Part shown: positions 26,237 through 35,800 of the stretch, piece by piece | Position numbering within the stretch: position 1 is the stretch's first letter | How the letters are laid out: the number at the start of each line of letters is the position of its first letter | Assembly: GCF_009928525.1 (NCBI RefSeq) | Contig: NZ_JAABOK010000007.1 | Span: forward strand, 1 to 64,000 | From: Chitinophaga solisilvae | GTDB lineage: Bacteria > Bacteroidota > Bacteroidia > Chitinophagales > Chitinophagaceae | Direction: 5' to 3' | Length of the DNA stretch: 64,000 nt | Program-made: the position numbers and the translations under genes | The notes under the pieces: model-generated | What the model was told of the DNA's origin: nothing | Databases searched by the model: none | What the model saw: only the letters and a program-made list of their open reading frames with translations

Positions 26237-27688
26237 CTATCGTCTTCTTATCCACTGCTCCGGATTCTGTTTGGTTACTCCTTTCCAGATCTGGAGTTCT
26301 ACTTCACCGGTGTTTTCAATATCATTTACGCTGGCAGTACCTATTACCTGTCCGGTTTTCACGTTATCTCCTTTTTTCACGCGGGTAGTCTGCAAGCGTA
26401 CGTAGGTGGTAAAGTATTGTCCGTGACGGATAATAATCACATATCCTGATCCCGGCATTACTACTACTGATTTTACTTCTCCGTCGAAGATGGATTTCAC
26501 GGCGCCGCCTTTGTTGGTGGCGATAACGATACCATCTGAAGGCACCTGTATATGTTCCATTACCGCGTGTTGGTGTATACCGAAATGTTCGATGATATTA
26601 CCGGCATCTACGGGCCATGGGAGTTTTCCGCGGTTGGCTTCAAAGCTTTCTGATAATGCCAGTGCTTCCGGGGTAGCTTCCAGCACGTTTTCGCTGCGGG
26701 TCACCGGTTTTTCCGGTTCCGGTGCGGGTGCTGGTTTTACAGGTTCCGGTGCTGGTTTCACCGGCGCGGGGGTATTATTGGCGGCGTTGTTATTATTGTT
26801 GTTGGCAGCGGCAGCGGCGGCAGCTCTGGCTTTTTCTGCGGCGGCGGCCAGTGCAGCTTTACGGGCTTCTTCCTCACGCCTGCGTTTTTCTTCTGCGGCT
26901 TTGCGGCGGGCAGCCTCTTCCTCAATGGCTTTACGGCGTGCCTCTTCAATTTCACGGCGGATTACCGCGCGGATGGCTGCCTGTACTTTCTGTGCGTCTT
27001 TGTTACGCTGGTTAATATCTGTTACCAGTTCTTTTTCGCGTCCTTTCAGCTTGGCCAGTACTTCGTCTTTTTCCTTCTTATCTGTTTCCAGTGTGGCTCG
27101 TTCGTCCTGCTCTGTTTTCAGTGTTTCGGAGCGTTTCACCCGCTGATTCTCCAGGTTCTGGATTTTTCTGTTCAGCTGATCCTGGGTAGACACGATATTG
27201 TCGGCCTGGCGGCGGCGGTATTCGCGGTATTGTTTCAGGTATTGAAAGCGCTTTACGGCATCGTTGAAGTTCTGTGCAGAAAACACAAAGTTGAGCATGT
27301 CGTAGGAAGAGCGGTTTTTATAGGCATAGATCACCAGCTGTGCATACTGGGCTTTCAGGGTGTCCAGGTCTTTCTGCAATGTTTTTACATCGCGGGCGGC
27401 AGTATTGATGTCTCCGTTGATGAAGTTGATTTCTTCGTTGATATTGTTGATGAGTCGTGAGCGCAGCGTGATTTTATCACGCAGTGCACGAAGCTGGCCC
27501 AGGCTCTCCTTAGTGGATTTCTTGGTTTCCTTCAGCTGCTGGTTCGCTTCCTCGATTTCCTTCTGCAGCTCCTTTTTCCTGCGCTCCAGTTCTTCCCGCG
27601 ACTGCTGCCCGTTGCTCTGTGCCGCCAGCATTGCAGGCACTAACCACATCATCAATATAAACGGGATAATCTTCTTCAAATACAACAT
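26237..27688 (-). CDS. EnvC-like M23 peptidase/murein hydrolase activator (copy 2)
   Basis: A 483-residue exported protein with the same layout as copy 1: signal peptide (ending MLAAQ), coiled coils rich in Lys/Glu/Arg (about 28-270), a low-complexity linker, and a LytM domain (LPWPVDAGNIIEHFGIHQHAVMEHIQV, then GYVIIIRHGQYFTTYVRL). The linker is a poly-Ala/Asn run followed by PAPVKPAPEPVKPAPAPEPEK repeats, quite unlike copy 1. It likely acts in the periplasm on peptidoglycan remodelling at division. It is upstream of copy 1 in the direction of transcription. A 99-bp gap separates it from the DUF4292 gene. Confidence 0.9.
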   Translation of the reverse strand: MLYLKKIIPFILMMWLVPAMLAAQSNGQQSREELERRKKELQKEIEEANQQLKETKKSTKESLGQLRALRDKITLRSRLINNINEEINFINGDINTAARDVKTLQKDLDTLKAQYAQLVIYAYKNRSSYDMLNFVFSAQNFNDAVKRFQYLKQYREYRRRQADNIVSTQDQLNRKIQNLENQRVKRSETLKTEQDERATLETDKKEKDEVLAKLKGREKELVTDINQRNKDAQKVQAAIRAVIRREIEEARRKAIEEEAARRKAAEEKRRREEEARKAALAAAAEKARAAAAAAANNNNNNAANNTPAPVKPAPEPVKPAPAPEPEKPVTRSENVLEATPEALALSESFEANRGKLPWPVDAGNIIEHFGIHQHAVMEHIQVPSDGIVIATNKGGAVKSIFDGEVKSVVVMPGSGYVIIIRHGQYFTTYVRLQTTRVKKGDNVKTGQVIGTASVNDIENTGEVELQIWKGVTKQNPEQWIRRR

Positions 27689-27787
27689 GACTATTTTAGT
27701 AACTGCAATTAAAATCAGGTTTAAGTATATAAACGATAAATATACGATGTTTATTAGTTTATGAGGACGACATTTACCGGAATGTTG

Positions 27788-28618
27788 TTACATCCGCTTG
27801 TAGCTTGCCGGGGTATTGAACGGAAAGCTCAACGGTATGTCGAAATCATAGCGGGTGAAGTCCAGCGCAATTTTGGTGACGCTTTTTTCTTCAACAAAAA
27901 TTCTGCGCACAGTCGGAAACCGGTGCCCGGCCACGGTTGTATAGTCGCCGTAGGTCAGCTCACAGGAGCGTTTATTCGGATTGGTGCTGTCTTTATCCAT
28001 CACCTTGCTTTGCTGTAATCCGAAATCATCTGCAAATACATTAAACAGGCTGATGAATTTAGGATGTTCGCAGCTGAAAGATATGATGGACGGCGTTTTC
28101 ACCACACCAAAAACAGAATCCGTCAGATACACAGGATTGCCGATCAACAGGTCCTGCATGGTTTTAAAATCGAAGGGGATATTCAGGAGTTCCTCTGCGT
28201 CGGACATCTTCCGGAGAAACAGCTGCTTTTCCATACGGTTATAGAGTTTCAGGCTGTCTGGAGTGATAACGGCTCTCATCACCTCATCAATGATAGGGGC
28301 GCTGACAGAAATCCAGATGATACTATCCTTCTTCATGCGGATGGTGGCCGTCAGGTTATTGTGGCTTTTTCTTTCATCTTCATATCCCAGTCTTACCCTG
28401 CCGGAAAAGGTGTTGAACACGATTTCCTTGCTGTGTATGCCTTTCAGCATATCGCCAATAAATTTATTACGATCTTCTTCGGAAGTAGTGTCTTTATGTG
28501 CAATAACCCTGCTGGTATCTGTAGCCGGAAAGGTAGTACGGGCCAGCTTTTTAGGATGGCGGCAGGCGAACAGACCCAGACTGATTATTCCTGTTAAAAA
28601 AAGTATCTTTCTTTTCAT
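27788..28618 (-). CDS. DUF4292 lipoprotein
   Basis: A 276-residue predicted lipoprotein with a lipobox at GLFAC and a LolA/LolB-like beta-rich body (FNTFSGRVRLGYEDERKSHNNLTATIRMKKDSIIWISVSAPI). DUF4292 proteins are found across Bacteroidota next to TPR lipoproteins and EnvC-like proteins, as here; a role in outer-membrane lipid or lipoprotein traffic is suspected but not shown. An in-frame ATG at 28738 would add 40 residues overlapping the upstream gene and would bury the signal peptide, so 28618 was chosen. The upstream TPR gene ends at 28695. Confidence 0.87.
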   Translation of the reverse strand: MKRKILFLTGIISLGLFACRHPKKLARTTFPATDTSRVIAHKDTTSEEDRNKFIGDMLKGIHSKEIVFNTFSGRVRLGYEDERKSHNNLTATIRMKKDSIIWISVSAPIIDEVMRAVITPDSLKLYNRMEKQLFLRKMSDAEELLNIPFDFKTMQDLLIGNPVYLTDSVFGVVKTPSIISFSCEHPKFISLFNVFADDFGLQQSKVMDKDSTNPNKRSCELTYGDYTTVAGHRFPTVRRIFVEEKSVTKIALDFTRYDFDIPLSFPFNTPASYKRM

Positions 28619-28694
28619 GCAGCTATTTGCTTTTAGCAATCTTCTTACAAGTGAATCAGGTGGCGGATTGCCGACTGAAGTTAAATGGTGACCG

Positions 28695-30431
28695 TTATTG
28701 AATATATTTTTTCTCAGCGATTTTACGGACAAGGCCAACGGAGTTAGCTCCTTTGTCTTTGGCTCTCTGCCAGTATTCTACCGCTTTTGTGACATCTTTC
28801 AGATTGAACAGTATATCGCCGTAATGCTCCAGCACATTCGGATTCTGCTGGGCTTCCGGGTATTGCAATGCTTTTTCTATCCACAGCTTTGCTTCTTCAA
28901 ATTTATCCTGACGGAATAATATCCAGGCGTAGGTGTCCATGTAGGTTGGGCTGTTCGGTTCAATTTCCAGTGAGCGTCTGGACATTTCAGCAGCCCGGTC
29001 GAGGTTTTCTCCGCGGAGAGACAGGTAATAGCTGTAGTTATTCAGTACCAGCGCATCTTTCGGGCGCAGCAACAGGGAGTGCTCGTAGCTGCTGTCAGAC
29101 AGCTGATGCTGGCCGGTAGCGTGATAGGCATCTCCCAGCAGTGAGTGGACGTCTGCCTGGAATTTTTTCTCTCCGTTCCCTGTTTTCAGCGCTTCATTCA
29201 GCGATGCGATGGCAGCAGGGTACTGTTGCAGCAGGAAGCTGGCCACTCCTTTGAAATAGAAGCCCATGAACTCCTGCGGAAACTTAGTGGTCACAGTATT
29301 GCTGAGTGCCAGCAATGCGTTGGGATCTTCCTTGCGGGAGTATATCCACATGAGCTGGTACCAGACGGAAAAGCGGCTGGAATCAAGGCTCAGGGCTTTG
29401 CTGTAGTTCTGCTGCGCACTGTCCAGCATATCCGCCTGTGAGTACATATCGCCTCTGAGGGCGTATGATTTGGCATCTCCGGGATGTGCTTTTACAATAA
29501 GATCCGTAAGCTGCAGGCCTTCCACGAGTTTGGCGGAATCCAGCTGCAGCATCTGCAGATAAGGATAAACATACGCCACCTTTTCATCGATGCTGTAGCC
29601 GGGGTTGGCGAATGCACGGGTCAGGTAGTCCTGGTAGCTGCGCATGTCTCCTCTTTTCTTCGCGTAGGAAGCCAGTCCTATCAGCGCCCTGGCATTATCG
29701 GGATCCTTCAGCAGGATGGTGTTGTAGATGTCGGATGCTTCTTTGATCCTGTCGTTGGCATCGTATACTTCAGCCAGCAGGTAGTTGTAGCGCATCTCCT
29801 GGGGGTTGAGGTCCACCAGTTTTTTAATTTCGGCGGCAGCTTCCTCCACCTTACTCATCTTCAGTAACAGTTTTTGTTTCTGGTAGATCAGTTCTTCCAC
29901 CACGCCGGTCTTTTTCTCCAGTTCATTCAGTACGGCGAGGGCGTCGGCGGGTTTATTGGCTTTAGCCAGGAACATAGCACGGTTGTAGAGATAATCTTCG
30001 CTTTCAGGATATTTTGCTGTGAGTTGCTGAAATACGACGGCGGCGCTGTCGTACATTTCGTTTACGGCAAATGCGTCAGCGAGGGTTATCTGAAACCAGT
30101 GGTTGGAATTATCCAGGGCAGCGGCTTTGCGGGCAAATCCCAGGGCATAGCCGGGATTCTGCACTTCAATAAAAAGCCTTGCCAGTTCGTAATACACGGT
30201 AGCGTTATTCTTATTGAGCCGCAGATAGTCGGAATACTGGGTGATAGCGGTGCGGTAGTCTCCCAGCATTTTGGAACGCTGTGCTGCGAAAAACAGGCTG
30301 TCGGCCCGTTGTTCCACTACGGCAGGATCTTTCAGGGAAGAGGACCGCTGGGCGGATACCTTTTTGGCTCCGCTGCACGCGCCTGTCAACAATATGCCGG
30401 CCAGTCCTATAACGGTCAGGAATATACGCAT
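28695..30431 (-). CDS. TPR-repeat lipoprotein
   Basis: A 578-residue predicted lipoprotein (lipobox LLTGAC near residue 19). The mature part is almost entirely tetratricopeptide repeats, with blocks such as DYRTAITQYSDYLRLNKNN, ALIGLASYAKKRGD and EEAKLWIEKALQYPEAQQNP. TPR arrays bind partner proteins; this one likely scaffolds an envelope complex at the outer membrane. Its conserved neighbours, dut upstream by 3 bp and the DUF4292 and EnvC-like genes downstream, suggest an operon devoted mostly to envelope assembly. The partner cannot be named from the sequence. Confidence 0.87.
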   Translation of the reverse strand: MRIFLTVIGLAGILLTGACSGAKKVSAQRSSSLKDPAVVEQRADSLFFAAQRSKMLGDYRTAITQYSDYLRLNKNNATVYYELARLFIEVQNPGYALGFARKAAALDNSNHWFQITLADAFAVNEMYDSAAVVFQQLTAKYPESEDYLYNRAMFLAKANKPADALAVLNELEKKTGVVEELIYQKQKLLLKMSKVEEAAAEIKKLVDLNPQEMRYNYLLAEVYDANDRIKEASDIYNTILLKDPDNARALIGLASYAKKRGDMRSYQDYLTRAFANPGYSIDEKVAYVYPYLQMLQLDSAKLVEGLQLTDLIVKAHPGDAKSYALRGDMYSQADMLDSAQQNYSKALSLDSSRFSVWYQLMWIYSRKEDPNALLALSNTVTTKFPQEFMGFYFKGVASFLLQQYPAAIASLNEALKTGNGEKKFQADVHSLLGDAYHATGQHQLSDSSYEHSLLLRPKDALVLNNYSYYLSLRGENLDRAAEMSRRSLEIEPNSPTYMDTYAWILFRQDKFEEAKLWIEKALQYPEAQQNPNVLEHYGDILFNLKDVTKAVEYWQRAKDKGANSVGLVRKIAEKKYIQ

Positions 30432-30434
30432 CTA

Positions 30435-30878
30435 TCAGGATTTACCGGTATGACCGAAGCCTCCGCTGCCACGTTCAGTGGTGGTAAGCATTTCCACAGC
30501 TTCCATCTTTGCCTGAACAAAAGGCGCGATAATCATCTGTGCGATACGGTCGCCGGGTTGTATGGTTTGTGGTTCGTTGGACAAGTTGATCATAATAATT
30601 TTGATCTCTCCTCTGTAGTCCGCATCTATCGTGCCAGGCGTATTGAGCAGGGTAAGCCCTTGTTTGATGGCCAGGCCGCTACGGGGGCGGAGCTGGGCTT
30701 CATATCCTGCGGGCAGTTCCATAAACAATCCGGTAGGTACCAGGGTACGTTCCAGTGGCTGCAGGGTGATGGCGGTTTCCAGGTGTGCGCGGAGGTCCAT
30801 TCCTGCCGCTTGTGCAGTTGCATAAGCCGGTAATTCGTTATCCGACTTGTTGATAATTTTCACAATAATATCAGCCAT
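30435..30878 (-). CDS. dut: dUTP diphosphatase
   Basis: A 147-residue trimeric-type dUTPase that converts dUTP to dUMP and pyrophosphate, keeping uracil out of DNA and feeding dTMP synthesis. All five motifs are visible in order: GMDLRAHL, PRSGLA, GTIDADYRGEI, GDRIAQMI and the C-terminal RGSGGFGHTG arm. It ends 3 bp before the TPR lipoprotein gene and is certainly in the same transcription unit. Hairpin H8 lies upstream, between it and ispF. Confidence 0.96.
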   Translation of the reverse strand: MADIIVKIINKSDNELPAYATAQAAGMDLRAHLETAITLQPLERTLVPTGLFMELPAGYEAQLRPRSGLAIKQGLTLLNTPGTIDADYRGEIKIIMINLSNEPQTIQPGDRIAQMIIAPFVQAKMEAVEMLTTTERGSGGFGHTGKS

Positions 30879-30898
30879 TGAACAAAGATATTTTAAAT

Positions 30899-31020
30899 TA
30901 ATTACGAATTATGCATAACAAATGACGAATGACGGGCAGAGATCAAAGCACAGGGAATTTTAACATTCTGTTTGATCTCTGCCTGCCATTCGTCATTCAT
31001 CATCCGTGATTCGCAGTTAA
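30899..31020. repeat. Decayed intergenic hairpin H8
   Basis: 30899-30947 pairs imperfectly with 30970-31020. The inner part GGGCAGAGATCAAA / TTTGATCTCTGCC and the CATTCGTCATT segments pair well, but the outer words (ATTACGAATTATGCATAAC against GATTCGCAGTTAATT) have diverged. It looks like an old member of the GAATTRC family. It lies between co-directional ispF and dut, and its end contains the ispF stop codon. Confidence 0.75.
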
Positions 31021-31502
31021 TTGAATTTTTCCAGTAATACGACGGCTTGTGCCGTTACGCCTTCTTCTCTTCCCACAAATCCCAATTTCTCTGTAGTGGT
31101 GGCTTTAATGGAAACGTCCTCAATGCTGAGGCGCAGTATTTCTGCAATGACAGCCTGCATTTGCGGTACAAACGGCTTTATTTTGGGCGCCTGGAGGCAC
31201 AGGGTACTGTCTACATTCACTACGTTATACCCTTTTTCCCCGATCAGCTGCGCACAGCGGGCCAGGAGTATTTTGCTGTCGATATTCTTGTAGGTATTGT
31301 CCGTATCCGGAAAGTGTACTCCGATATCGCCCAGCGCGAGCGCACCTAACATGGCGTCGCAGATGGCATGCAGCAGCACATCGGCATCGCTGTGCCCGAG
31401 CGCTCCCTTGTGATGTGGCACCAGCACGCCCCCCAGCCAGAAGTCACGTCCTTCTGTCAGCTGATGGAAATCTATGCCCTGGCCAATGCGTATCTTACTC
31501 AT
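31017..31502 (-). CDS. ispF: 2-C-methyl-D-erythritol 2,4-cyclodiphosphate synthase
   Basis: A 161-residue enzyme of the MEP isoprenoid pathway that cyclises CDP-ME 2-phosphate to MEcPP with loss of CMP. The zinc-site block GIDFHQL at the start, GHSDADVLLHAICDAMLGA, GDIGVHFPDTD, and the C-terminal SIKATTTEKLGFVGREEG match IspF. It is not fused to IspD here. No other isoprenoid genes are in the window. It lies downstream of porV across a terminator. Confidence 0.96.
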   Translation of the reverse strand: MSKIRIGQGIDFHQLTEGRDFWLGGVLVPHHKGALGHSDADVLLHAICDAMLGALALGDIGVHFPDTDNTYKNIDSKILLARCAQLIGEKGYNVVNVDSTLCLQAPKIKPFVPQMQAVIAEILRLSIEDVSIKATTTEKLGFVGREEGVTAQAVVLLEKFN

Positions 31503-31557
31503 ATCTTATTTTTTAAAACGTTTTTGCCAACCCGCAAGGTAAGCCATTATAAACAAA

Positions 31558-31584
31558 AATCCCCCCGCGAAAAACGGAGGGATT
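31558..31584 (-). terminator. Terminator of porV
   Basis: On the minus strand AATCCCTCCG pairs with CGGGGGGATT with one mismatch and leads into TTTTTG. It sits 25 bp past the porV stop codon, so ispF probably has its own promoter. Confidence 0.8.
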
Positions 31585-31608
31585 CGTTGTATATCATTTC
31601 GCAGTAGC

Positions 31609-32790
31609 TTACCAGCCGGTTCTGCTCTCATCATCTCTGGCGCCGAGGTCGAAGGTCAGGGTAAACCGCAGGGTGTTGGAGAGCGGGTTACGCTGTATAC
31701 CGGAACCGGAGGGCACCAGGTAAGAGAAGTTCAGTCCGAAGATATCGTACTTGATACCGATACCTGCGGTGAAATACTTACGGTTACCTTTATTCTTGTT
31801 TTCGTTGAAATAACCGGCTCTGACGGCAAACTGCTGGTTATACCAGTATTCCATGCCTACAGAGTACATGAGCTCCTGCAGTTCTTCCTTTAAGCCGCCG
31901 GGCGCATCGCCGAAAGAACTGAAGATGCCCTGCAGAACGCTTTTGTCCTTGTAGGTGCTGTCTCCTCTCGTTGAAGTTGGCACCAGCAGTTTATTTATGT
32001 CCAGCGCGAAGGTGAGCTGATTGGCTTCATCCAGGCTCAGCGTATAGGCGCCACCGAGAGCCAGGTTTGTAGGTATAAAGTCTTTCTGCGCCGAGCTGGT
32101 GTAGGAGATCTTTGTACCTATATTGGAGATATTGACACCGAAATTCAGTTTATTCACGGTACCGTCATCCTTTTCAAAATCTTTGGTGTAGAAGGCAGAG
32201 ATATCTGCGGCAAACGCTTTACCGGGTTTAATGGTCACGCTGCCGTTGGATTGCCCGCCGGCGAGGTTAGAGTAAATGTACCGGCCGGTCAGCCCCACAG
32301 AGAAGTGTTCTGACAGCTTACGGCTGTATCCCGCATCGAATGCGAATTCGCGCGGGTGAAAGTCGCCGAGGTCCTGATTGGTAACATCCCTGAAGTTGAT
32401 GGTACCCAGTGAGAAATAGCGTAATGATGCGGAGATGGCCTGGTATTCATCCAGTTTTGTATAACCGCTGACAGTAGCAAGAAAAACATCGTTTACCAGT
32501 TCCTTCAACCAGGGGGTGTAGGTGACTGCAAGACTGGATTTGGCTTGTGCAAAAGGCAGTTTGGACAGGTTCCAGTAAATGGATGATGCATCAGGAGCAA
32601 TAGCTACGCCCACGTCTCCCATGGCCCCACTACGTGCATCAGGTGTGATCCTGAGAAATGGCACCGCAGTGTTAATAGTATTGGTACGGCCATCTAACTG
32701 ACCAGTAGAGTCTATAGTTTGGGCTGAGGTTTCAAAACTAGTGAAAGTACTGTAAATGAACACAAGGCTCAAAGTTACCTTTCGGATCAT
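31609..32790 (-). CDS. porV: Type IX secretion outer-membrane protein PorV
   Basis: A 393-residue outer-membrane beta-barrel of the FadL-like family, with a signal peptide (ending TSAQT). The N-terminus NTAVPFLRITPDARSGAMGDVGVAI and the C-terminus NTLRFTLTFDLG are the conserved PorV/LptO features. In the T9SS, PorV collects cargo from the translocon and carries it to the PorU sortase. porU lies 104 bp upstream on the same strand, and gldJ is divergent from porU; this porV-porU-gldJ order is the same as in Flavobacterium johnsoniae. Cargo genes with C-terminal sorting domains are elsewhere. Confidence 0.94.
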   Translation of the reverse strand: MIRKVTLSLVFIYSTFTSFETSAQTIDSTGQLDGRTNTINTAVPFLRITPDARSGAMGDVGVAIAPDASSIYWNLSKLPFAQAKSSLAVTYTPWLKELVNDVFLATVSGYTKLDEYQAISASLRYFSLGTINFRDVTNQDLGDFHPREFAFDAGYSRKLSEHFSVGLTGRYIYSNLAGGQSNGSVTIKPGKAFAADISAFYTKDFEKDDGTVNKLNFGVNISNIGTKISYTSSAQKDFIPTNLALGGAYTLSLDEANQLTFALDINKLLVPTSTRGDSTYKDKSVLQGIFSSFGDAPGGLKEELQELMYSVGMEYWYNQQFAVRAGYFNENKNKGNRKYFTAGIGIKYDIFGLNFSYLVPSGSGIQRNPLSNTLRFTLTFDLGARDDESRTGW

Positions 32791-32894
32791 GCAACGTTCG
32801 AATTTTGATAGGGTGTAAAAATAAACTTATTTATTAATATTACTACAAAAGGGGTTGATAAGGGATAACGGCAAAATTTGTCTCTCTGCATAGG

Positions 32895-35800
32895 TCATAA
32901 TAATACCATTTTTCCACCCATCGCCCTGGTTTTACCGCTACTGCCAATGATCAGCCTGTAAATATAAATGCCGGCGGGTAATCTCGCTCCCGATTCGCTC
33001 CGCCCATCCCAGGGGATTCCATCAAAACGACTGTTTCCGGAAATTATTGTGTTGTGCATTGTCTTAACTAAACGCCCGTCTGTTGTAAAAATCTGTAACG
33101 CTATCTGAAGTTCTTGCCCCTGCTGGTTATGCAAAAAAGTAAATCTGGTTGAGTGGGAAACAGGATTAGGATAATTTGTGACTTCCTCAATGGCCAATGT
33201 ACCTGGTTCTGCAACTTTAAAGGATAGTGTACTGGTAGCGCCGTTATTATGGGTGTCCCATGCCTTTACCGTGATACGGTGTTCCCCGGCCGGCAGCCCT
33301 GTTAATGGAAACCGTATCTCCCCCTTTCTATATTCGTTCAAAGATGCCTCAAAATAATCATTTAATGTAAAATATTCTAAACTATCCAGTATTGCCACCA
33401 GGTTATGCGCCGGGTTGTTACCGGATATACTGATACCGCTGCTGTCTGCCAGTTCCACCAGCAATACCGGCGACGGCCCGGTGATATCTCCGTTCACAAA
33501 TGCCCTGGAATCCAGCCATAGCTTTATATCCGGCCCTTTTTTATCTTCCGGAACAGCACCTGCTTTATCGCCGGTAGTCAGCCTGTCATAATAACCACCG
33601 GCATCCTCCTGCGCTCCCGCTGCATAGTAGCTGACTTTAGCCATCCCGTTACCTTGCTGCAGATCTGCCGGCACAGTGAAATTTATTATGAACTGCCCGT
33701 CCTGCACGGTCTGGGTACCCTTGAACAATACCTGTTGCTGCAACTGATAGTCAGCGGCCCGGCTGCGGGGATCGTTCCCTCTTGTCCTGCGGGTGGCTGG
33801 TTTATCAAATACGGTAGTTGTGAGCGCCCCATTGAAATCCTGAACGGGATTACCCAGCGGATCTGCAATATGGCCTTTTATAGTGCAATGCTGCAGCGCC
33901 CGCAGGGTATCTGTTCCGGTAGTGACTGCGCGCCCGTTGATACTGTCTGTCACCACCCGGTAGTGCGGAAACGCGAGGGTAAGCGCCGGATCTCCCAGCA
34001 GCTGGAATTTCCGGTTGTTGATGACATCACCGGAAGTAAGATAGGTGAGGTTTTTAGCCTGCATGGCTGCGGTTCCCAGGGGAGGCATCGTACCATCCGG
34101 CAGCGGGGTGAACAGGGCCTGCAGGTAGTTGCTGTTCATCACCCTGTTGGCGTTGGCGAAAACAGCCCTTGTTGTTGTCATGAGTGCTATGGCTCCGCTG
34201 CTGCGCTGCATGAGCAATTGATGGCCCAGCGACTGCACCGCAGGGTTGTCAAAAGGCGCAAAGTCGCAGGTAGCGGTAATCAGCAGTGGCAACTTGTTTT
34301 CATGCTGCCAGCTGTCGATACTTTTTTCATCCATCACCGTTTCTTCTGCCAGCCGGGAGCTGCTGCCATGGCCGTTGTAATTCAGCACCAGTGTGCCTTT
34401 ATTGATGGTGGTGGCAAGGGCGCGGTTTACTTCCGGCGACCGGCTGCCCTGGGGGGTAGCCTCCTGCGGGTAAGCATCTATGTATATTTTACTGATGTTG
34501 GGGAGATGATTGCTTTTTATGAGGGTACTGCTCATTATTTCTGCATCATCGAAGTGGAGGTTATCATCTTCATCATCTGCCAGCAAGGTGACGCGGTTAC
34601 GCCATTCCCCGAAGCCGCCGGGCTGGTGGTAGCGGATGATTTTATCTGCTGCCAGGGTAGCTTCTGTGATGTTACGGGCGGGCAGGCGGCCGATGCTGAT
34701 GTCCAGAAGATTGGTAATATCTGTACGGGAGATGTCTTCCGCATCATCCAGGAACCCGAAGAAGTCATCTGACATATGTGACCGTATGGCGTCCAGCGAG
34801 GCTTCGCTTTGCCAGGCAGGTACCAGGCTGGTATTGTTATTAATGCGTTGCCGGTAATCGTAAGAGGCGGCGCCGAAGAGCAGCAGGTAGCGGGGGGCAA
34901 CGCCCCGGTCATAGAACATTTTCACGTAATCACGTATAGCGGCGGGGTCCGGGCTTCCGGAGGCGAATTCGTTGTAGATTTCGCTGGTGGTGGCTACTAC
35001 CACATCTGCCATACCACGGGCACGGTGCCAGGCAGCTATACGCTGCGCCTGGCTGATAAAGGCGGGGGCGGTAACAATAATCATCTCCCCTTTTGCAGCT
35101 CCGTGGAGGTCCTGATTAGGCACTGCCCCTGCAGGCAGGGGTTTGCGCATATCGCTGCTACCGAAGGCGATGAATTCCCGCAGCCGGTCACCCGAACGGC
35201 TAAACGCCAGGGAATCGCCGGCCAGGAGCCCGCGCACTGCCACCGGCCGCAGCGGATCGGTTACATCCCAGACCTGCGTTTCTGCGGTGGCATGGTGCAG
35301 AACATATCGCACAGACTCTCCCTGGCCTACGGTAACGGGCCTGCGAAAAGAAAGCGCCCCGGATGCCGGCAGCTGCAAGGGACAGCGGGCTGTTATCTCC
35401 AGGTAGTCCAGCCAGCCTTTGGCATTCAGATCTCCGGGCAGGAAGGTAACGCCTGCCTGTACAGCCGCCTGGTTAACGACCGCCTGGCCGCTGCCGGCAG
35501 CAGCAGTAGCTATCGATTCAAAGACGCTGCCTCCCACGGGCAGCAGGTATATTTCTGTGGCGGCGGTATTATTGAGGCTTACGCGGAAGTTACTGCCGGC
35601 AGCACCGCGGGCAGCCGCGCGGATGCTGACGGTGACAGGGCCGGCAGGCGCCGCCGGCAGCTGAAAGTCATAGGTACGGCTATTGCCCGATACCTTACCG
35701 AATTCCTGCCCCCACCATTGTTTTCCGCTTTGTAAAAAGTTGATGCTGTCTCTTTCATAGAAAACACGGTAATCGAAATCCCGGACGGTTACCGCTCCGG

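Noticed and set aside
33654..35735. Plus-strand frames opposite porU
   Set aside because: They lie within an intact porU gene with catalytic residues and C-terminal domain, and they show no motif of their own.
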